Shown here piece after piece: positions 38,303 to 47,988 of a DNA stretch of 64,000 nt. Position numbers and translations under genes: made by a program. The stretch's first letter is position 1; each line of letters opens with the position of its first letter. Under the pieces are notes generated by a model, which did no database searches, was not told the DNA's origin, and worked only from the letters and a program-made list of their open reading frames with translations. Source of the stretch: Roseburia hominis (lineage in GTDB: Bacteria; Bacillota; Clostridia; Lachnospirales; Lachnospiraceae); the NCBI GenBank assembly GCA_021771815.1, contig JAETOE010000002.1, positions 94,318 to 158,317 of the forward strand, given 5' to 3'.

Positions 38303-41300
38303 TTACGGATGAAATTCATCCAAAAAGTTCGTGGCAGCCGTCTGCGCTGCCTCCTCCTGCGCTTCATACGCGGCGAACTCCTCCGCCATCGCATCATAGA
38401 ACGGCGGCACGTCCTCGTCGATGTACTGCGCTTCCTTCGGCTCCGTCACGGGTATCTCTCCCTCTGTCCCTGATAACGTAGCTTTCTTCTCCGGCTTGGT
38501 CACAGTCACATTTTCCTCTGCCTCAGATAACGCTGCATTCCTCTCCGCCCCGACTGCCGCCGGGTGCGCCTCCGCCGCCGCAGCAACCGCAGACAATTCG
38601 CTTTCCGTAATCTCCTCGTAGAACGGACGCTCGTCTCCGCCCGCAGTCTTTGACGCGCCGCGGCTTCCTGACGAACTTCCGGGATTATCAAAGTCAAAGG
38701 AAATCCGCTCGTCCTCGAACTTTAAGCAGGTATCAAATATATTGCCCGCCTTCGCGACAAATCCCGTCACCTTTTCCTTTGTCTTTCCCGTCTCGAGCAG
38801 TTCCTTCATGATTTCTTCGGAAAGCGGCACCTTCGCCACCGTATGGGAAACCTTAAAGCCGCACTCACACTCGTAGTACCACTGACTCTTCATCAGAAGC
38901 TTTTCGCAGCGCGGACACTTCACGGTTGTTTCCACGGGCTTCGGCTTCTCCGGGAAATCGAACGCCACTTGCCCCTCTGCCGTAAGCTTGAGCGGCGCAT
39001 CGAACTTCATTCCCGTCTTTGCCACAAATCCCTTTATTACGTCTGTCTTGCCACGAAGAAGCAATTCTTTCACCTGTGCCTCTTTTAAACTCACGCCCGC
39101 GATCTTTCCAATCGAGAAACGACAGTTTTCGAGATTGTCCTTCGAATAGTTCGCACAGCCAAACCCGAACGGCGTCTTCACGATATCGCCGCCGCAGAGC
39201 GGACATTTCACATCCTTGACTTTCGGCGCTTCTAAATCCGTAAAATCGAATTTCAGCCCCGTCACCTTCCCCGCCTCGTCCCGCGATAAAGCGACTCTTG
39301 CGTCAAATTTCTTTCCGGTCTTCGACTTAAAGCCACGGATCGTCCCGGTTCTGCCATTTGTCAGAAGTTCCTTCACGTTCGCTTCCGTAAATGTCTTTTC
39401 CGCCATCTTTCCGATGGAAAAACGGCAGCTATTTGGATCTTCCTTCACATAATTTGCACAGCCGAACCCAAACGGCGTCACGACGATGTCCCCGCCGCAC
39501 ATCGGGCAAACTACATCCTTGACCTTCTTCGCCTCCACATGGTCAAAATCAAATTTCAGACCGAACCTGCCGTCCTCGCCCTGCTCTAAGGCGACGCAGG
39601 CGTCGAATTTCTTTCCGGTCTTCGACTTAAAGCCGCGGATTGTTCCCGTGCGCCCCTGATTTAAAAGCTCCTTGACCTGCGCCACGTTCAGATCTTTCCC
39701 TGCGAGTGTTCCGATCGAGAAGCGGCAGCTTTCGGGATTGTTCGGGTCAAAATTCGCGCAGCCGAAGCCAAAGGATTTCACTACGATTGCACCGCCGCAC
39801 ATCGGACAGGCAACGTCCGGCACGATCTCCGCCTCGTTCTGTGAGAAATCGAACGCAACGTTTTTCCGCCCGTCCTCCGCCGTTTCCAGCATGAGACACG
39901 CATTAAACTTCTTCTTATTTTTCGCGGTAAATCCCTTGATCTGCCCCGTTCTGCCGTTCGTCAGAAGCTCGGTCAGATCATCGACACTGATCGCCTTGCC
40001 CGCAATCTTGCCGATCGAGAAATAACATTCCTCCGGGTGTTCGCGATGCTTCACACAGCTATAGCCGAACGGCGTGATTTCCATATCCGACCCGCAGACC
40101 GGACATTTCACACCCTCCAGGAGTTCCGGCTGATTTCTTGAAAAATCAAATCCTACAGATGCCTTTCCCTCGTCGTCACGCTCCAACACAAGCACCGCCT
40201 GGAATTTCTTCTTCGCTTTGGACACAAAACCGGAGAGCACCTCCGTGTGCCCCTCCGTCAAAAGCTGCTTTACTTCCTCATCGCTTAAATCCCTGCCCGC
40301 AATCGTCCCGATGGAGAAGCGGCAGCCTGTACCGTCCTTATTATAATTGCTGCATCCGTAACCGAACGGCGTCGTCTCGATCGTGCCGCCGCAGACCGGG
40401 CAGGGAATCCCAAGGCTCCGCTTCGCCGCAAGCCCTCTTCCGCCCTTTCCCACAAGCGGATTGATGCGCGCCGCAATCTGTCCGGTGAGATCGTGCTCGA
40501 CCATAGCCACCGTTTCTTTTCGGATAAAGTCCTCCAGCTTCGCGCGGTAGTCCTCCATGATGACCGTACCGCGCGTGATGCCGTCCAGTCCCTTTTCCCA
40601 GGAAGCCGTCATCTTCGGATTAAGGAGCGCCGGGACCGTCATCGACACCACCTCAAAAATCATCTCGCCGAGACGCTCCGGCGTAAGCACCTGCGTTTTT
40701 TTATTGAGATTCAGATAGCCGACACGCACCAGCTTCTTGATGATTTCGGCGCGCGTCGCGGAAGTTCCAATGCCGGAGCCTTTGATCTGCTCGCGAAGCT
40801 CCTCCTCCTCGATAAGCTGTCCGGCATTCTCCATTGCGAGCACCATCGAACCCGATGTGTAACGCTTTGGCGGCGCCGTCTTTCCCTCGCGGATTTCATA
40901 GCCGCAGCAAAGAAGCTCATCCCCGTTATGAAGCTCCCCTGCAAGCGCGAGAAGCCCGGTGTTTTCCTCCTCGTCCTCGCCGGAAGAATCAGCGTTTCCA
41001 TCTCCGGCGGCACTGTCCCCGGAGCTGCCGGAAGTCCTTCCATTTTCTCCCTGCGTGCTCCGCTCTTTCTTCTTCGGAATGCCTGCAATTTCAAGATAGC
41101 CCGGCGACTTTAACGCTTTCGCGGAAGTATACAATTTCTCTCCTGCGACAGCTACGACAAGCTTGACGGACTGATACTGGGCGGGCGGATAAAATATACT
41201 CAAGAAACGACGCACGATCAGTTCATAAACCCTGCGCTGCAGATCATTTAACGATTCCAGCTCGGTGAGCTGCCCGGTCGGGATGATCGCGTAGTGATCG

Positions 41301-42589
41301 GTAATCTTCGCGTCGTCCGTGTACTGCGTATCTGCGATCTGGCGGTAACGCCCCTCTTTCATGATGCACTCCACATAGTCTCTTACCGGCTCGAAATTCT
41401 TCAGGCGGCCGATATTCTTTCCGATCTCCTTTGCCACCGCGGAGGAAAGCACACGCGCATCCGTTCTCGGATAGGTCGTAAGCTTCTTCTCGTAGAGATC
41501 CTGCGCCACCTGAAGCGTTTCATCCGGGCTGATTTTAAAGCGCTTAGAACACTCCGCCTGCAATTCCGCCAGATTAAAAAGAAGCGGCGCGCGCTTCTTC
41601 GTAACGCCTGTCTCGACGGAATCCACCACCGCACGCTGCCCGGTCAGTTCCCCGATCAGCGCCTTCGCGCTCTCATCTTTCTTAAAGCCGTTCTCTTTAT
41701 ATAAAAGCGGCGATTCGAAATACTTCGAACCCTCCACAGCTTTCCACTCCGCCGTGATCACAGATGCCATACGCCCGACATCCACAGTCTGCGGCATGCC
41801 GGATGTCCCTTCGCTTCCCACAACGTTCTGCGGCAAGCCGGACGCTTCTGCAGCGAGGAATACTCCTGCGCTGCTCTGCGGCAGGAAACTTCCGACCACA
41901 CGGTAAAACGGCGTCTCCGTGAAATTACGTATTTCCCGCTCACGGATGACGACCATGCCGAGCACGCACGTCATGACGCGCCCGACGGCAATCGCTGTAT
42001 AGCTCGTCGTTCCCGCGGCGTCGTTCAGGAGCTTTCCATACTTGACCGACATCGCGCGGGAAAAATTGATTCCCATCGCATAATCCTCGATGGTACGCAT
42101 CACACCTGATTTTGCGAGGTTGTCATACTCCGACATATCCTTCGCCTCCCGCATTCCGCGAAGAATCTCCTCCTCAGTCTGCGAGTCGATCCAGACGCGC
42201 AGTTCCTTCATTCCCTCTCTCACACCGCCGAATTTACGGATATTCTCCTCGATGGTCTGTCCTTCCTTTCCGGCATCTCCCGCCCAGTAAACGACCTCGA
42301 TATCCTCACGGTGCAGCATTCTATGTACGACGTCATACTGCCTGCTCACATTCGGTATGACATTATATTTGTAATCCTTCGGCAGAAACGGCAGGTCTTC
42401 CAGCTTCCATTTCTTATATTTCTCATCGTATTCCTCCGGATACACCATTTCTACCAGATGTCCGACGCACCACGTAATCACATAGGCGTCGTTCTCTATA
42501 TACCCGTCGTTTCTCCCGGATACGCCAAGGATTCTGGCAAACTCCTGCGCCACGCTCGGCTTCTCCGTTATGATTAACGCCTTACCCAA
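38303..42589 (-). CDS. DNA topoisomerase III with six C-terminal zinc modules
   Basis: A 1428-residue type IA topoisomerase. TOPRIM: ALIITEKPSVAQEFARIL and WAGDAGKEGQTIEENI (a D-x-G form, with Gln where the family usually has Glu). Catalytic Tyr in TTYPRTDARVLS at about residue 371. The core ends near residue 720. Six consecutive modules of about 100 residues follow (starting near 725, 825, 925, 1025, 1125 and 1221), each with CPxCGG...PFGFGC-like zinc ligands, FSIGKIAG, a KELL helix and KGF.AK.GKKFDA. A low-complexity acidic/Ala tail ends the protein. Typical bacterial TopB is about 650-700 residues. Confidence 0.9.
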   Translation of the reverse strand: MGKALIITEKPSVAQEFARILGVSGRNDGYIENDAYVITWCVGHLVEMVYPEEYDEKYKKWKLEDLPFLPKDYKYNVIPNVSRQYDVVHRMLHREDIEVVYWAGDAGKEGQTIEENIRKFGGVREGMKELRVWIDSQTEEEILRGMREAKDMSEYDNLAKSGVMRTIEDYAMGINFSRAMSVKYGKLLNDAAGTTSYTAIAVGRVMTCVLGMVVIREREIRNFTETPFYRVVGSFLPQSSAGVFLAAEASGLPQNVVGSEGTSGMPQTVDVGRMASVITAEWKAVEGSKYFESPLLYKENGFKKDESAKALIGELTGQRAVVDSVETGVTKKRAPLLFNLAELQAECSKRFKISPDETLQVAQDLYEKKLTTYPRTDARVLSSAVAKEIGKNIGRLKNFEPVRDYVECIMKEGRYRQIADTQYTDDAKITDHYAIIPTGQLTELESLNDLQRRVYELIVRRFLSIFYPPAQYQSVKLVVAVAGEKLYTSAKALKSPGYLEIAGIPKKKERSTQGENGRTSGSSGDSAAGDGNADSSGEDEEENTGLLALAGELHNGDELLCCGYEIREGKTAPPKRYTSGSMVLAMENAGQLIEEEELREQIKGSGIGTSATRAEIIKKLVRVGYLNLNKKTQVLTPERLGEMIFEVVSMTVPALLNPKMTASWEKGLDGITRGTVIMEDYRAKLEDFIRKETVAMVEHDLTGQIAARINPLVGKGGRGLAAKRSLGIPCPVCGGTIETTPFGYGCSNYNKDGTGCRFSIGTIAGRDLSDEEVKQLLTEGHTEVLSGFVSKAKKKFQAVLVLERDDEGKASVGFDFSRNQPELLEGVKCPVCGSDMEITPFGYSCVKHREHPEECYFSIGKIAGKAISVDDLTELLTNGRTGQIKGFTAKNKKKFNACLMLETAEDGRKNVAFDFSQNEAEIVPDVACPMCGGAIVVKSFGFGCANFDPNNPESCRFSIGTLAGKDLNVAQVKELLNQGRTGTIRGFKSKTGKKFDACVALEQGEDGRFGLKFDFDHVEAKKVKDVVCPMCGGDIVVTPFGFGCANYVKEDPNSCRFSIGKMAEKTFTEANVKELLTNGRTGTIRGFKSKTGKKFDARVALSRDEAGKVTGLKFDFTDLEAPKVKDVKCPLCGGDIVKTPFGFGCANYSKDNLENCRFSIGKIAGVSLKEAQVKELLLRGKTDVIKGFVAKTGMKFDAPLKLTAEGQVAFDFPEKPKPVETTVKCPRCEKLLMKSQWYYECECGFKVSHTVAKVPLSEEIMKELLETGKTKEKVTGFVAKAGNIFDTCLKFEDERISFDFDNPGSSSGSRGASKTAGGDERPFYEEITESELSAVAAAAEAHPAAVGAERNAALSEAEENVTVTKPEKKATLSGTEGEIPVTEPKEAQYIDEDVPPFYDAMAEEFAAYEAQEEAAQTAATNFLDEFHP

Positions 42590-42607
42590 ACTTTCTTCCT
42601 CCGGTTT

Positions 42608-43972
42608 CTATAACTCATTCATATCTACAAGGATAAAACGTTTATCCTGCTCTGCCATTGCGGCGACATCCTTTGCAAAGCCCTGCGCGGAAAATAAAAA
42701 GTAGTACTCCGCGGAAATCTTCGCCTTTTTCATATTGGAAAAAAGCTCCTCGCACATTTCCATCGTAAGTTCGGGATTCTCCCAGTTACAGAGTCCCACC
42801 ATATTCTGACGCACCTCGTTCTGGGCGATAATGTCGATGTTGCCCTCTTTTCCGACCCACGTTCCCATCTTCCTGATCTTAAGCGGGAGCTTTCCCACCA
42901 CGCCTAAGAGTCCAAGATACTCCATGCACACCTCGGTAAAATAGCGTGACAGGTACGCGTCCAATCCCGGCGCAATGTACCTGTCATAAAAATCCTTCGT
43001 ACCGATCATGGAAAGTTCAGACAAATGCGGGTAAATGAACCGGAACCAGAAATTCACATAATTATCCCGTATGCGGTAAACGCCCTTCTTCGCATTCTCC
43101 CAGCCGCCCGTCTCAAAGGACACGACCTTGGAAATAATGTCGAACGCCGCCAGATTCTTCATATATACACTGATTTTGGCGCGGGAAAATCCCGTTGCCT
43201 GATAGAGGTCGTTTAGCTTGTCATGCCCCGACGCAATCTGCGCAAGAATTGTCTCGTAGACAGACAATTCGCGCAGGCTCGCCCCGATCAGCTTTTCCGC
43301 CGCGCCATACAGGTAGCCGTTTTTCGCTAAGATCAGACGGCAGATATTTGTCTTTAAATCCTGCCTGGAATTCCATTGGTTGATATAGCCCGGCACTCCG
43401 CCGATGATTCCGTAGGTCTTGATGCACTCCGCGACCGGATATTCCGGCAGCGCGCGCACCACTTCGAGAAAATTGAGGCTGCCAAGCTTAATTTTCTTAT
43501 CCAGGCGCTTTACCGCCTCTTCCCCGATGCAGCCGTCAAGCTCCCGTTCCACCCACGCGACCGCAGAACTGCACAAAAGGACGAGCACCGGTCCCGGATA
43601 GAGCCGTCTCGCCTTCAGTTTCAGAATCGCTTCTATAAAAGAAGCGTCCTTCTTTGCAATATATTGGAATTCATCGATCACAATGACAAGCTTTGTCGCA
43701 TCACCGCTCTTTACGCGGTTGAAGCATTCCTCATACGTGTGTTTCGAAAGAGTAACCTCAAAGCGCTCTGTCAATTCCCGCTCAAACTGCATACGCTGTT
43801 CCTGCTCCGAAACCTGCCTTGCCCTATAGTAAAAATACTTCTTGCTCTGCACCAGCGCCTTTATCAGCAATTCCTTCTCAGAATCCTCCCTGCCGTACAG
43901 AACCAGTAGCTGATTGCCGGACTTCGCAAACTCGCCTTCCAGTTCCTTTAAAACCGATGTCTTTACGACCAT
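42608..43972 (-). CDS. DUF234-type AAA ATPase with degenerate Walker A
   Basis: A 454-residue protein of the archaeal-type ATPase + DUF234 group. The N-terminal P-loop region reads LVLYGREDSEKELLIKAL, which lacks the usual GxxGxGK[ST]. Walker B LVIVIDEFQYI is intact, as is the sensor-like VLVLLCSSAVAWVE. A winged-helix linker follows (ASGHDKLNDLYQATGFSRAKISVYMKNL, about 250-280), then the DUF234 C-terminal nuclease-like domain. The function of this family is unsettled. GGAGGGG precedes the ATG; it lies 18 bp upstream of topoisomerase III. Confidence 0.8.
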   Translation of the reverse strand: MVVKTSVLKELEGEFAKSGNQLLVLYGREDSEKELLIKALVQSKKYFYYRARQVSEQEQRMQFERELTERFEVTLSKHTYEECFNRVKSGDATKLVIVIDEFQYIAKKDASFIEAILKLKARRLYPGPVLVLLCSSAVAWVERELDGCIGEEAVKRLDKKIKLGSLNFLEVVRALPEYPVAECIKTYGIIGGVPGYINQWNSRQDLKTNICRLILAKNGYLYGAAEKLIGASLRELSVYETILAQIASGHDKLNDLYQATGFSRAKISVYMKNLAAFDIISKVVSFETGGWENAKKGVYRIRDNYVNFWFRFIYPHLSELSMIGTKDFYDRYIAPGLDAYLSRYFTEVCMEYLGLLGVVGKLPLKIRKMGTWVGKEGNIDIIAQNEVRQNMVGLCNWENPELTMEMCEELFSNMKKAKISAEYYFLFSAQGFAKDVAAMAEQDKRFILVDMNEL

Positions 43973-44138
43973 AGTTCCCCTCCTGCGCCCTTTCTCTTAT
44001 GATTTCGCACCATTCTGTGTGAAGTATTCCTACACAGATATAACTTTTAAAATTATATCATTTTTTAACTTTTCCGACAACTGGATTCTAACTTTCTTTG
44101 CAATTCTTTTTCTTTGCAATTCCCGCCTTCTCTCATCC

Positions 44139-44165
44139 AAAAAGGAGTGCCGAAGCACTCCTTTT
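44139..44165 (-). terminator. Terminator of the MFS-regulator operon
   Basis: The stem AAAAGGAGTGC / GCACTCCTTTT (44140-44150 with 44155-44165) with tetraloop CGAA ends on the minus strand in TTTTT and overlaps the stop of the ArsR-type gene. Confidence 0.85.
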
Positions 44166-45318
44166 AACCCAAAATCTCCTTACACGCATCAAACAGCTTT
44201 CGCATCTCCTCCCGATTCGTCTGATAATACACCTTTCCGTTCCTCTGCTCCACGGAAATCAACCCGAGTCCCAACAATCTGTTCATGTGATGGGAAACGG
44301 TTGCGGTCGTTAAGGAAAACTGCTTTGCGATCTCGCTCCCGTAGGACGGCTTCTCCTTTATATAAAGCAAAATGTCATATTTGCTCTGATCGGAAATCGC
44401 CTTAAGGCTCTTTAGCAGCCACTCCGTCTGATATTCCTCCTTCATTTCACTGCTCGGTCCGAAATCTTCGTTCAGCAGAAGCCCGATCTGCCATGCCGGG
44501 AGCAGTTTTTTTTCACGCGGGATCACCCCGCCATCAATGCTAATACGCAGCGTGGCACATTGGATAATGGAAGGACACAAATACACCCCCCTCTCCATAT
44601 CCTCAAATTTCACGTTAAAATGCTGCATGATTTCTTCGAAATGCTGTTCTTCTACAATTTTCGTCCAGTACTTTTCCCACGGCTCGCAGAGCGCGCGCAT
44701 CTGTGGCTCATACCCCTGCAGAAAGGTAACCGCCCGCTCAAGCAACGCGGTAATCTCCTTAAAACAAGCGTCACGATTCAGATAAACGTCCTCAAGCAAC
44801 ACCTTTTTCTCCAATGAGAGATCCAGCTTTCGAATCTCACACAGAATCCTGCGCATACGCTCCGCCTCAGAAACCACGATGCCCTCTTTCTCGCAGCCGA
44901 TAACCTTCCGAAATTCTTCCGGTTCTATATCCCGCACCATTTCCTTATAGAAAAAGGCGTCCCTCTGCTGTGCCGTAAGCGCATCATAATGCGCTGTAAG
45001 CCGCTCTACCGTAACGCAACTCCGCTCCTTATCTGTATCACAGCACAATATGAAATCGACAAGCGGCGTATCCGGCAGGAACTCCCTGAAATAGCGCCCT
45101 ATCTGCTCCGTCTCATCAGCAAAAGTTTCCCTGGCGTCCGCTTCCATCTGTTCCAGCAGCAAAATACATTTCCTGCTGTATTCCGTATTCAGTCCGTACT
45201 TTACAAAAACCGCCTCTTTAAATTCTTCCAGCGTGCGGTCTAACAGCAGTCCCTCAAAAAGCTGACACCCCTCAAATACCCAATCAATCTCTGCGCAAAT
45301 CGTGACCTTGTTTTCCAT
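44164..45318 (-). CDS. ArsR-type regulator with long N-terminal sensor domain
   Basis: A 384-residue protein. The C-terminal ~85 residues are an ArsR winged helix (LKAISDQSKYDILLYIKEKPSYGSEIAKQFSLTTATVSHHMNRLLGLGLI). Residues 1-290 are a helical domain of unknown ligand specificity with many charged residues. Such long ArsR proteins occur next to transporters. It follows the MFS gene by 19 bp and probably represses the shared promoter through the ATCTAA-type palindromes upstream. Confidence 0.82.
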   Translation of the reverse strand: MENKVTICAEIDWVFEGCQLFEGLLLDRTLEEFKEAVFVKYGLNTEYSRKCILLLEQMEADARETFADETEQIGRYFREFLPDTPLVDFILCCDTDKERSCVTVERLTAHYDALTAQQRDAFFYKEMVRDIEPEEFRKVIGCEKEGIVVSEAERMRRILCEIRKLDLSLEKKVLLEDVYLNRDACFKEITALLERAVTFLQGYEPQMRALCEPWEKYWTKIVEEQHFEEIMQHFNVKFEDMERGVYLCPSIIQCATLRISIDGGVIPREKKLLPAWQIGLLLNEDFGPSSEMKEEYQTEWLLKSLKAISDQSKYDILLYIKEKPSYGSEIAKQFSLTTATVSHHMNRLLGLGLISVEQRNGKVYYQTNREEMRKLFDACKEILG

Positions 45319-45337
45319 CCGGCTTCTCCCAAATCTC

Positions 45338-46738
45338 CTATTCGTTCTGCGCCGCTTTCTCCTCTGCCAGGCACTCTTCCTCCACCTGCATCCGGAAAGC
45401 CCACACGCATAAGAAGATTATACCACAAAATGCGCTGCATATCAGAAAGAGATTTTTTACCGAAATAAATTTTACCAGAAAACTAAGGAAAAAGGATGTA
45501 ACAGGCATCGCCGCCGTCGCTCCTGCATTCAAAAGCGCCGCCTCCCTGGAAAGGTAATCCTTCTCGACACACTTTAAGAATGAAACGCTAAACAGAGAAG
45601 AAAGCATGGAAGCCGTAAACCCCATTCCAAATGCCGCCAGCGAAGCAATCGCATATACAGTCATGGTCTGTCCCTTAAAGTGACTTCCCGCCGTGATAAA
45701 ACCCTCGGAAAATGCCAAAAGCAGTCCGTTTATCAGAATGAACCGACGTATATTGATCTTTTCGGACAAATACGGGAAAAGAAAGCTTCCCACGCCGCTG
45801 CCAAGCACAAGCGCGATTCCCATAGCACTGAGAAGTCCGCTCCCCTCGCCAAGCACATCGGATACGAGCGGCGATTGAAAAGAATTGACCGGAACAAGCA
45901 TCGCATTGATAAACAGCGCCAGCAGGCAGAAATTGCGCACAACGCGTCTGTCCTTCATGTATAAAAATCCATCTTTCAGATCGGTAATATACTGCCGCAC
46001 ACCGTCTTTCCCGCTCTTTCTCCCACAGGTTTCCTTCACCTTTAAGAAAAGCTCCACGAACGCCGCTCCGAAAAAAGTCGCCGCATCAATTAAAATTGCC
46101 GCCTGCACGCCAAAGCAGCCAATGATAATTCCGGCAAGCCCCGTTCCGATCAGTTCCACGACCGTGCATACCACTGATTTAAAGGACATCCCGAACTCAT
46201 AGTATTCCGCGTCCAGAAGCTTCGGGATCATTGCGGTCGCCGCAGGCATCTCAAATGCCTCCACCGTGGAAATAATGAGCGTGAATACCGCCATGATCCA
46301 CGGATTGATCGTTCCCGCCACATACGACCACGCCAGTAGCGCGACCACAATGCCGCGGATGACGTCCGCCACCACCATAATATATTTCTTATTCCGCCGC
46401 TCCACCGCCGCGCCCGCAAAGGGCTGCAGGAGAATGGTCGGCACACGGTTCAGGGCAAAAATAAACCCGGACCATGCCGCGCTCCCCGTCACCTGGTAGA
46501 CCAGCCATGTAAACGCGATCGCATCCAGCGAATCGCCAAAGCGCGTAATCACGCTCGCAAGCATCAGCTTGCCAAACTCCTTCTGCCGCAGGACATCCCG
46601 ATAGCCGACCTTTGTTTTCCCTGTCTCTATGCCTGCCGCAACTTGCTCTTCCGCCCCCGCCTGTCTTTCTTCCTCTGTTCCTGTCCGTCTTTCTTCCTCT
46701 GTTCGCGTCGCTGCTTTCACCGTATTCTTATCCTGCAT
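45338..46738 (-). CDS. MFS transporter, efflux-type
   Basis: A 466-residue protein with an unusual Glu/Thr-rich N-terminal ~40 residues (RTEEERRTGTEEERQAGAEEQ pattern, an imperfect internal repeat). Twelve hydrophobic segments follow, with the MFS loop motif AGAAVERRNKKYIMVVADVIRG. This is the macrolide-efflux/enterobactin-exporter type. The C-terminal tail is Glu-rich. The adjacent regulator suggests substrate-induced expression. Confidence 0.83.
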   Translation of the reverse strand: MQDKNTVKAATRTEEERRTGTEEERQAGAEEQVAAGIETGKTKVGYRDVLRQKEFGKLMLASVITRFGDSLDAIAFTWLVYQVTGSAAWSGFIFALNRVPTILLQPFAGAAVERRNKKYIMVVADVIRGIVVALLAWSYVAGTINPWIMAVFTLIISTVEAFEMPAATAMIPKLLDAEYYEFGMSFKSVVCTVVELIGTGLAGIIIGCFGVQAAILIDAATFFGAAFVELFLKVKETCGRKSGKDGVRQYITDLKDGFLYMKDRRVVRNFCLLALFINAMLVPVNSFQSPLVSDVLGEGSGLLSAMGIALVLGSGVGSFLFPYLSEKINIRRFILINGLLLAFSEGFITAGSHFKGQTMTVYAIASLAAFGMGFTASMLSSLFSVSFLKCVEKDYLSREAALLNAGATAAMPVTSFFLSFLVKFISVKNLFLICSAFCGIIFLCVWAFRMQVEEECLAEEKAAQNE

Positions 46739-46789
46739 ACCATATCCTCCGTCCCGGTCCGGTAAAACTACCGCACCTTTTTCTTTTGG

Positions 46790-46943
46790 TTTGTTAGATA
46801 CTTTTCTAATTTATATATTAGATACGTATCTATCTATAGAGAGGATATCATATATACATCTAATATGTAAGCGCTTTGTTAGATTTATATCTAACATGTC
46901 GATTTTAGCAAAGACTTATAAGCTCTTTGCTAAAACAAATGAT
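46790..46943. promoter_or_regulatory. Cluster of ATCTAA-type palindromes plus a long inverted repeat
   Basis: The MFS upstream region contains TTAGATACTTTTCTAA (46793-46808), the perfect palindrome TAGATACGTATCTA (46823-46836), the half-site ATCTAA (46859-46864) and GTTAGATTTATATCTAAC (46879-46896). They look like a multi-site operator for the ArsR-type regulator. Further right, TTTTAGCAAAGA and TCTTTGCTAAAA (46911-46922 and 46932-46943) form a 12-bp stem that may end the operon of 46961-47350. Confidence 0.6.
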
Positions 46944-46960
46944 AAGGGGAAAAGCTGCCT

Positions 46961-47350
46961 TTAAAGATCCGTATGCTTTGCCGCCACCTCCTCAAATGCA
47001 CGTATCGCATTACGGACACAATCATCACACTCACAGAGCACAACACCGGTGTCTTTACCTTTTAAGTCTTTACACAAGGTCGCTCCTGAATATTCATTAA
47101 ATTTTTTTAAAATCTCACGAGCTGCTCCGACGCTTCCCTTACCGTCTTTTAACAATCCCGTAATCATCGTTGCCCCGACAAGCGCGCCGCAGGTTGCTTC
47201 CATACAGCCCATACCTACTGCGAACCCGGAAGCGATCATATTTAAAGTCTCTTCGTCCGTTTCCGTCAGATCTGCCAACGCCTTTACAACAGCCTGACAA
47301 CAGTTAAACCCACTATGTTTATAATCAACAGCTTTTTCTATTCTATCCAT
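46961..47350 (-). CDS. C_GCAxxG_C_C family redox protein
   Basis: A 129-residue protein from the ATG at 47350 (GGAGGAAACG upstream). It has the conserved cysteines GFNCCQAVVKA, GMGCMEATCGALVGA (C-x4-CGA-x2-G), ATLCKDL and CECDDCVRNA. The family binds or exchanges redox partners in anaerobes and its reaction is unknown. It lies with a ferredoxin and a NapH-like membrane protein on one strand. Confidence 0.88.
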   Translation of the reverse strand: MDRIEKAVDYKHSGFNCCQAVVKALADLTETDEETLNMIASGFAVGMGCMEATCGALVGATMITGLLKDGKGSVGAAREILKKFNEYSGATLCKDLKGKDTGVVLCECDDCVRNAIRAFEEVAAKHTDL

Positions 47351-47416
47351 TATCGTTTCCTCCAAATTATTTCATCTTGTCTTTGACACTTTTATATTTT
47401 TACATTTGTCTCTTTT

Positions 47417-47986
47417 TCAATGATGTTTCATCTTGCAGATTCCCTGCGTCATCGTCCCCATCGGGCAAAAGGTACACCAGGTCCTCGGCTTATATAAAAC
47501 CATCACGATCAGACCAATCAAGGTAGATGTCAGCATCAGACTATAAAAACCAAAACTAAACTGTGCGATCCAATCCGATACCATGCCTGCAGAATATGTC
47601 CAGCCCCACGGAATTCTGAATGTCCAGAATAGTTTTATTGTTTCTTTTAAGGATGATGCACCTGCGGCTACGAGATAGGTCTGAAAAACCATATTCCCGA
47701 ACATAGCAAGAAAAAATGCCAAAAATCCATATCGAAACCACTTTGATGACAGCCATTTTGGCGTCGGTTTGTTCCGTGAACATTTACATTCCGCCCCTAT
47801 TTTACGGAAAAGCTGACCTCTGCCGCAAAATTGATTACAAAACCTTTTATTTCCTCCAACAATAGCAAATAAAAGCGGCACCAAAAAATCAATCATGCCG
47901 AGCCACGCAAACAGAATATTGAAAAATCCAAGTGCAAAATATATAATTGACCAAATCCACAAATAATCATACCATTTTTTATGCAT
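47417..47986 (-). CDS. NapH-like 4Fe-4S membrane protein
   Basis: A 189-residue protein with four to five hydrophobic segments. One cysteine set is in NKRFCNQFCGRGQLFRKIGAECKC (about 46-70) and the other in the C-terminal PRTWCTFCPMGTMTQGICKM. The pattern is that of NapH/CcoG-type electron-transfer proteins in the membrane. Probably co-transcribed with the ferredoxin 2 bp upstream. Confidence 0.8.
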   Translation of the reverse strand: MHKKWYDYLWIWSIIYFALGFFNILFAWLGMIDFLVPLLFAIVGGNKRFCNQFCGRGQLFRKIGAECKCSRNKPTPKWLSSKWFRYGFLAFFLAMFGNMVFQTYLVAAGASSLKETIKLFWTFRIPWGWTYSAGMVSDWIAQFSFGFYSLMLTSTLIGLIVMVLYKPRTWCTFCPMGTMTQGICKMKHH

Positions 47987-47988
47987 AT

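Noticed and set aside
40138..41166. Long plus-strand Arg/Ser-rich ORFs opposite topoisomerase III
   Set aside because: Antisense shadows of a GC-rich gene; no ribosome sites and no recognisable domains.
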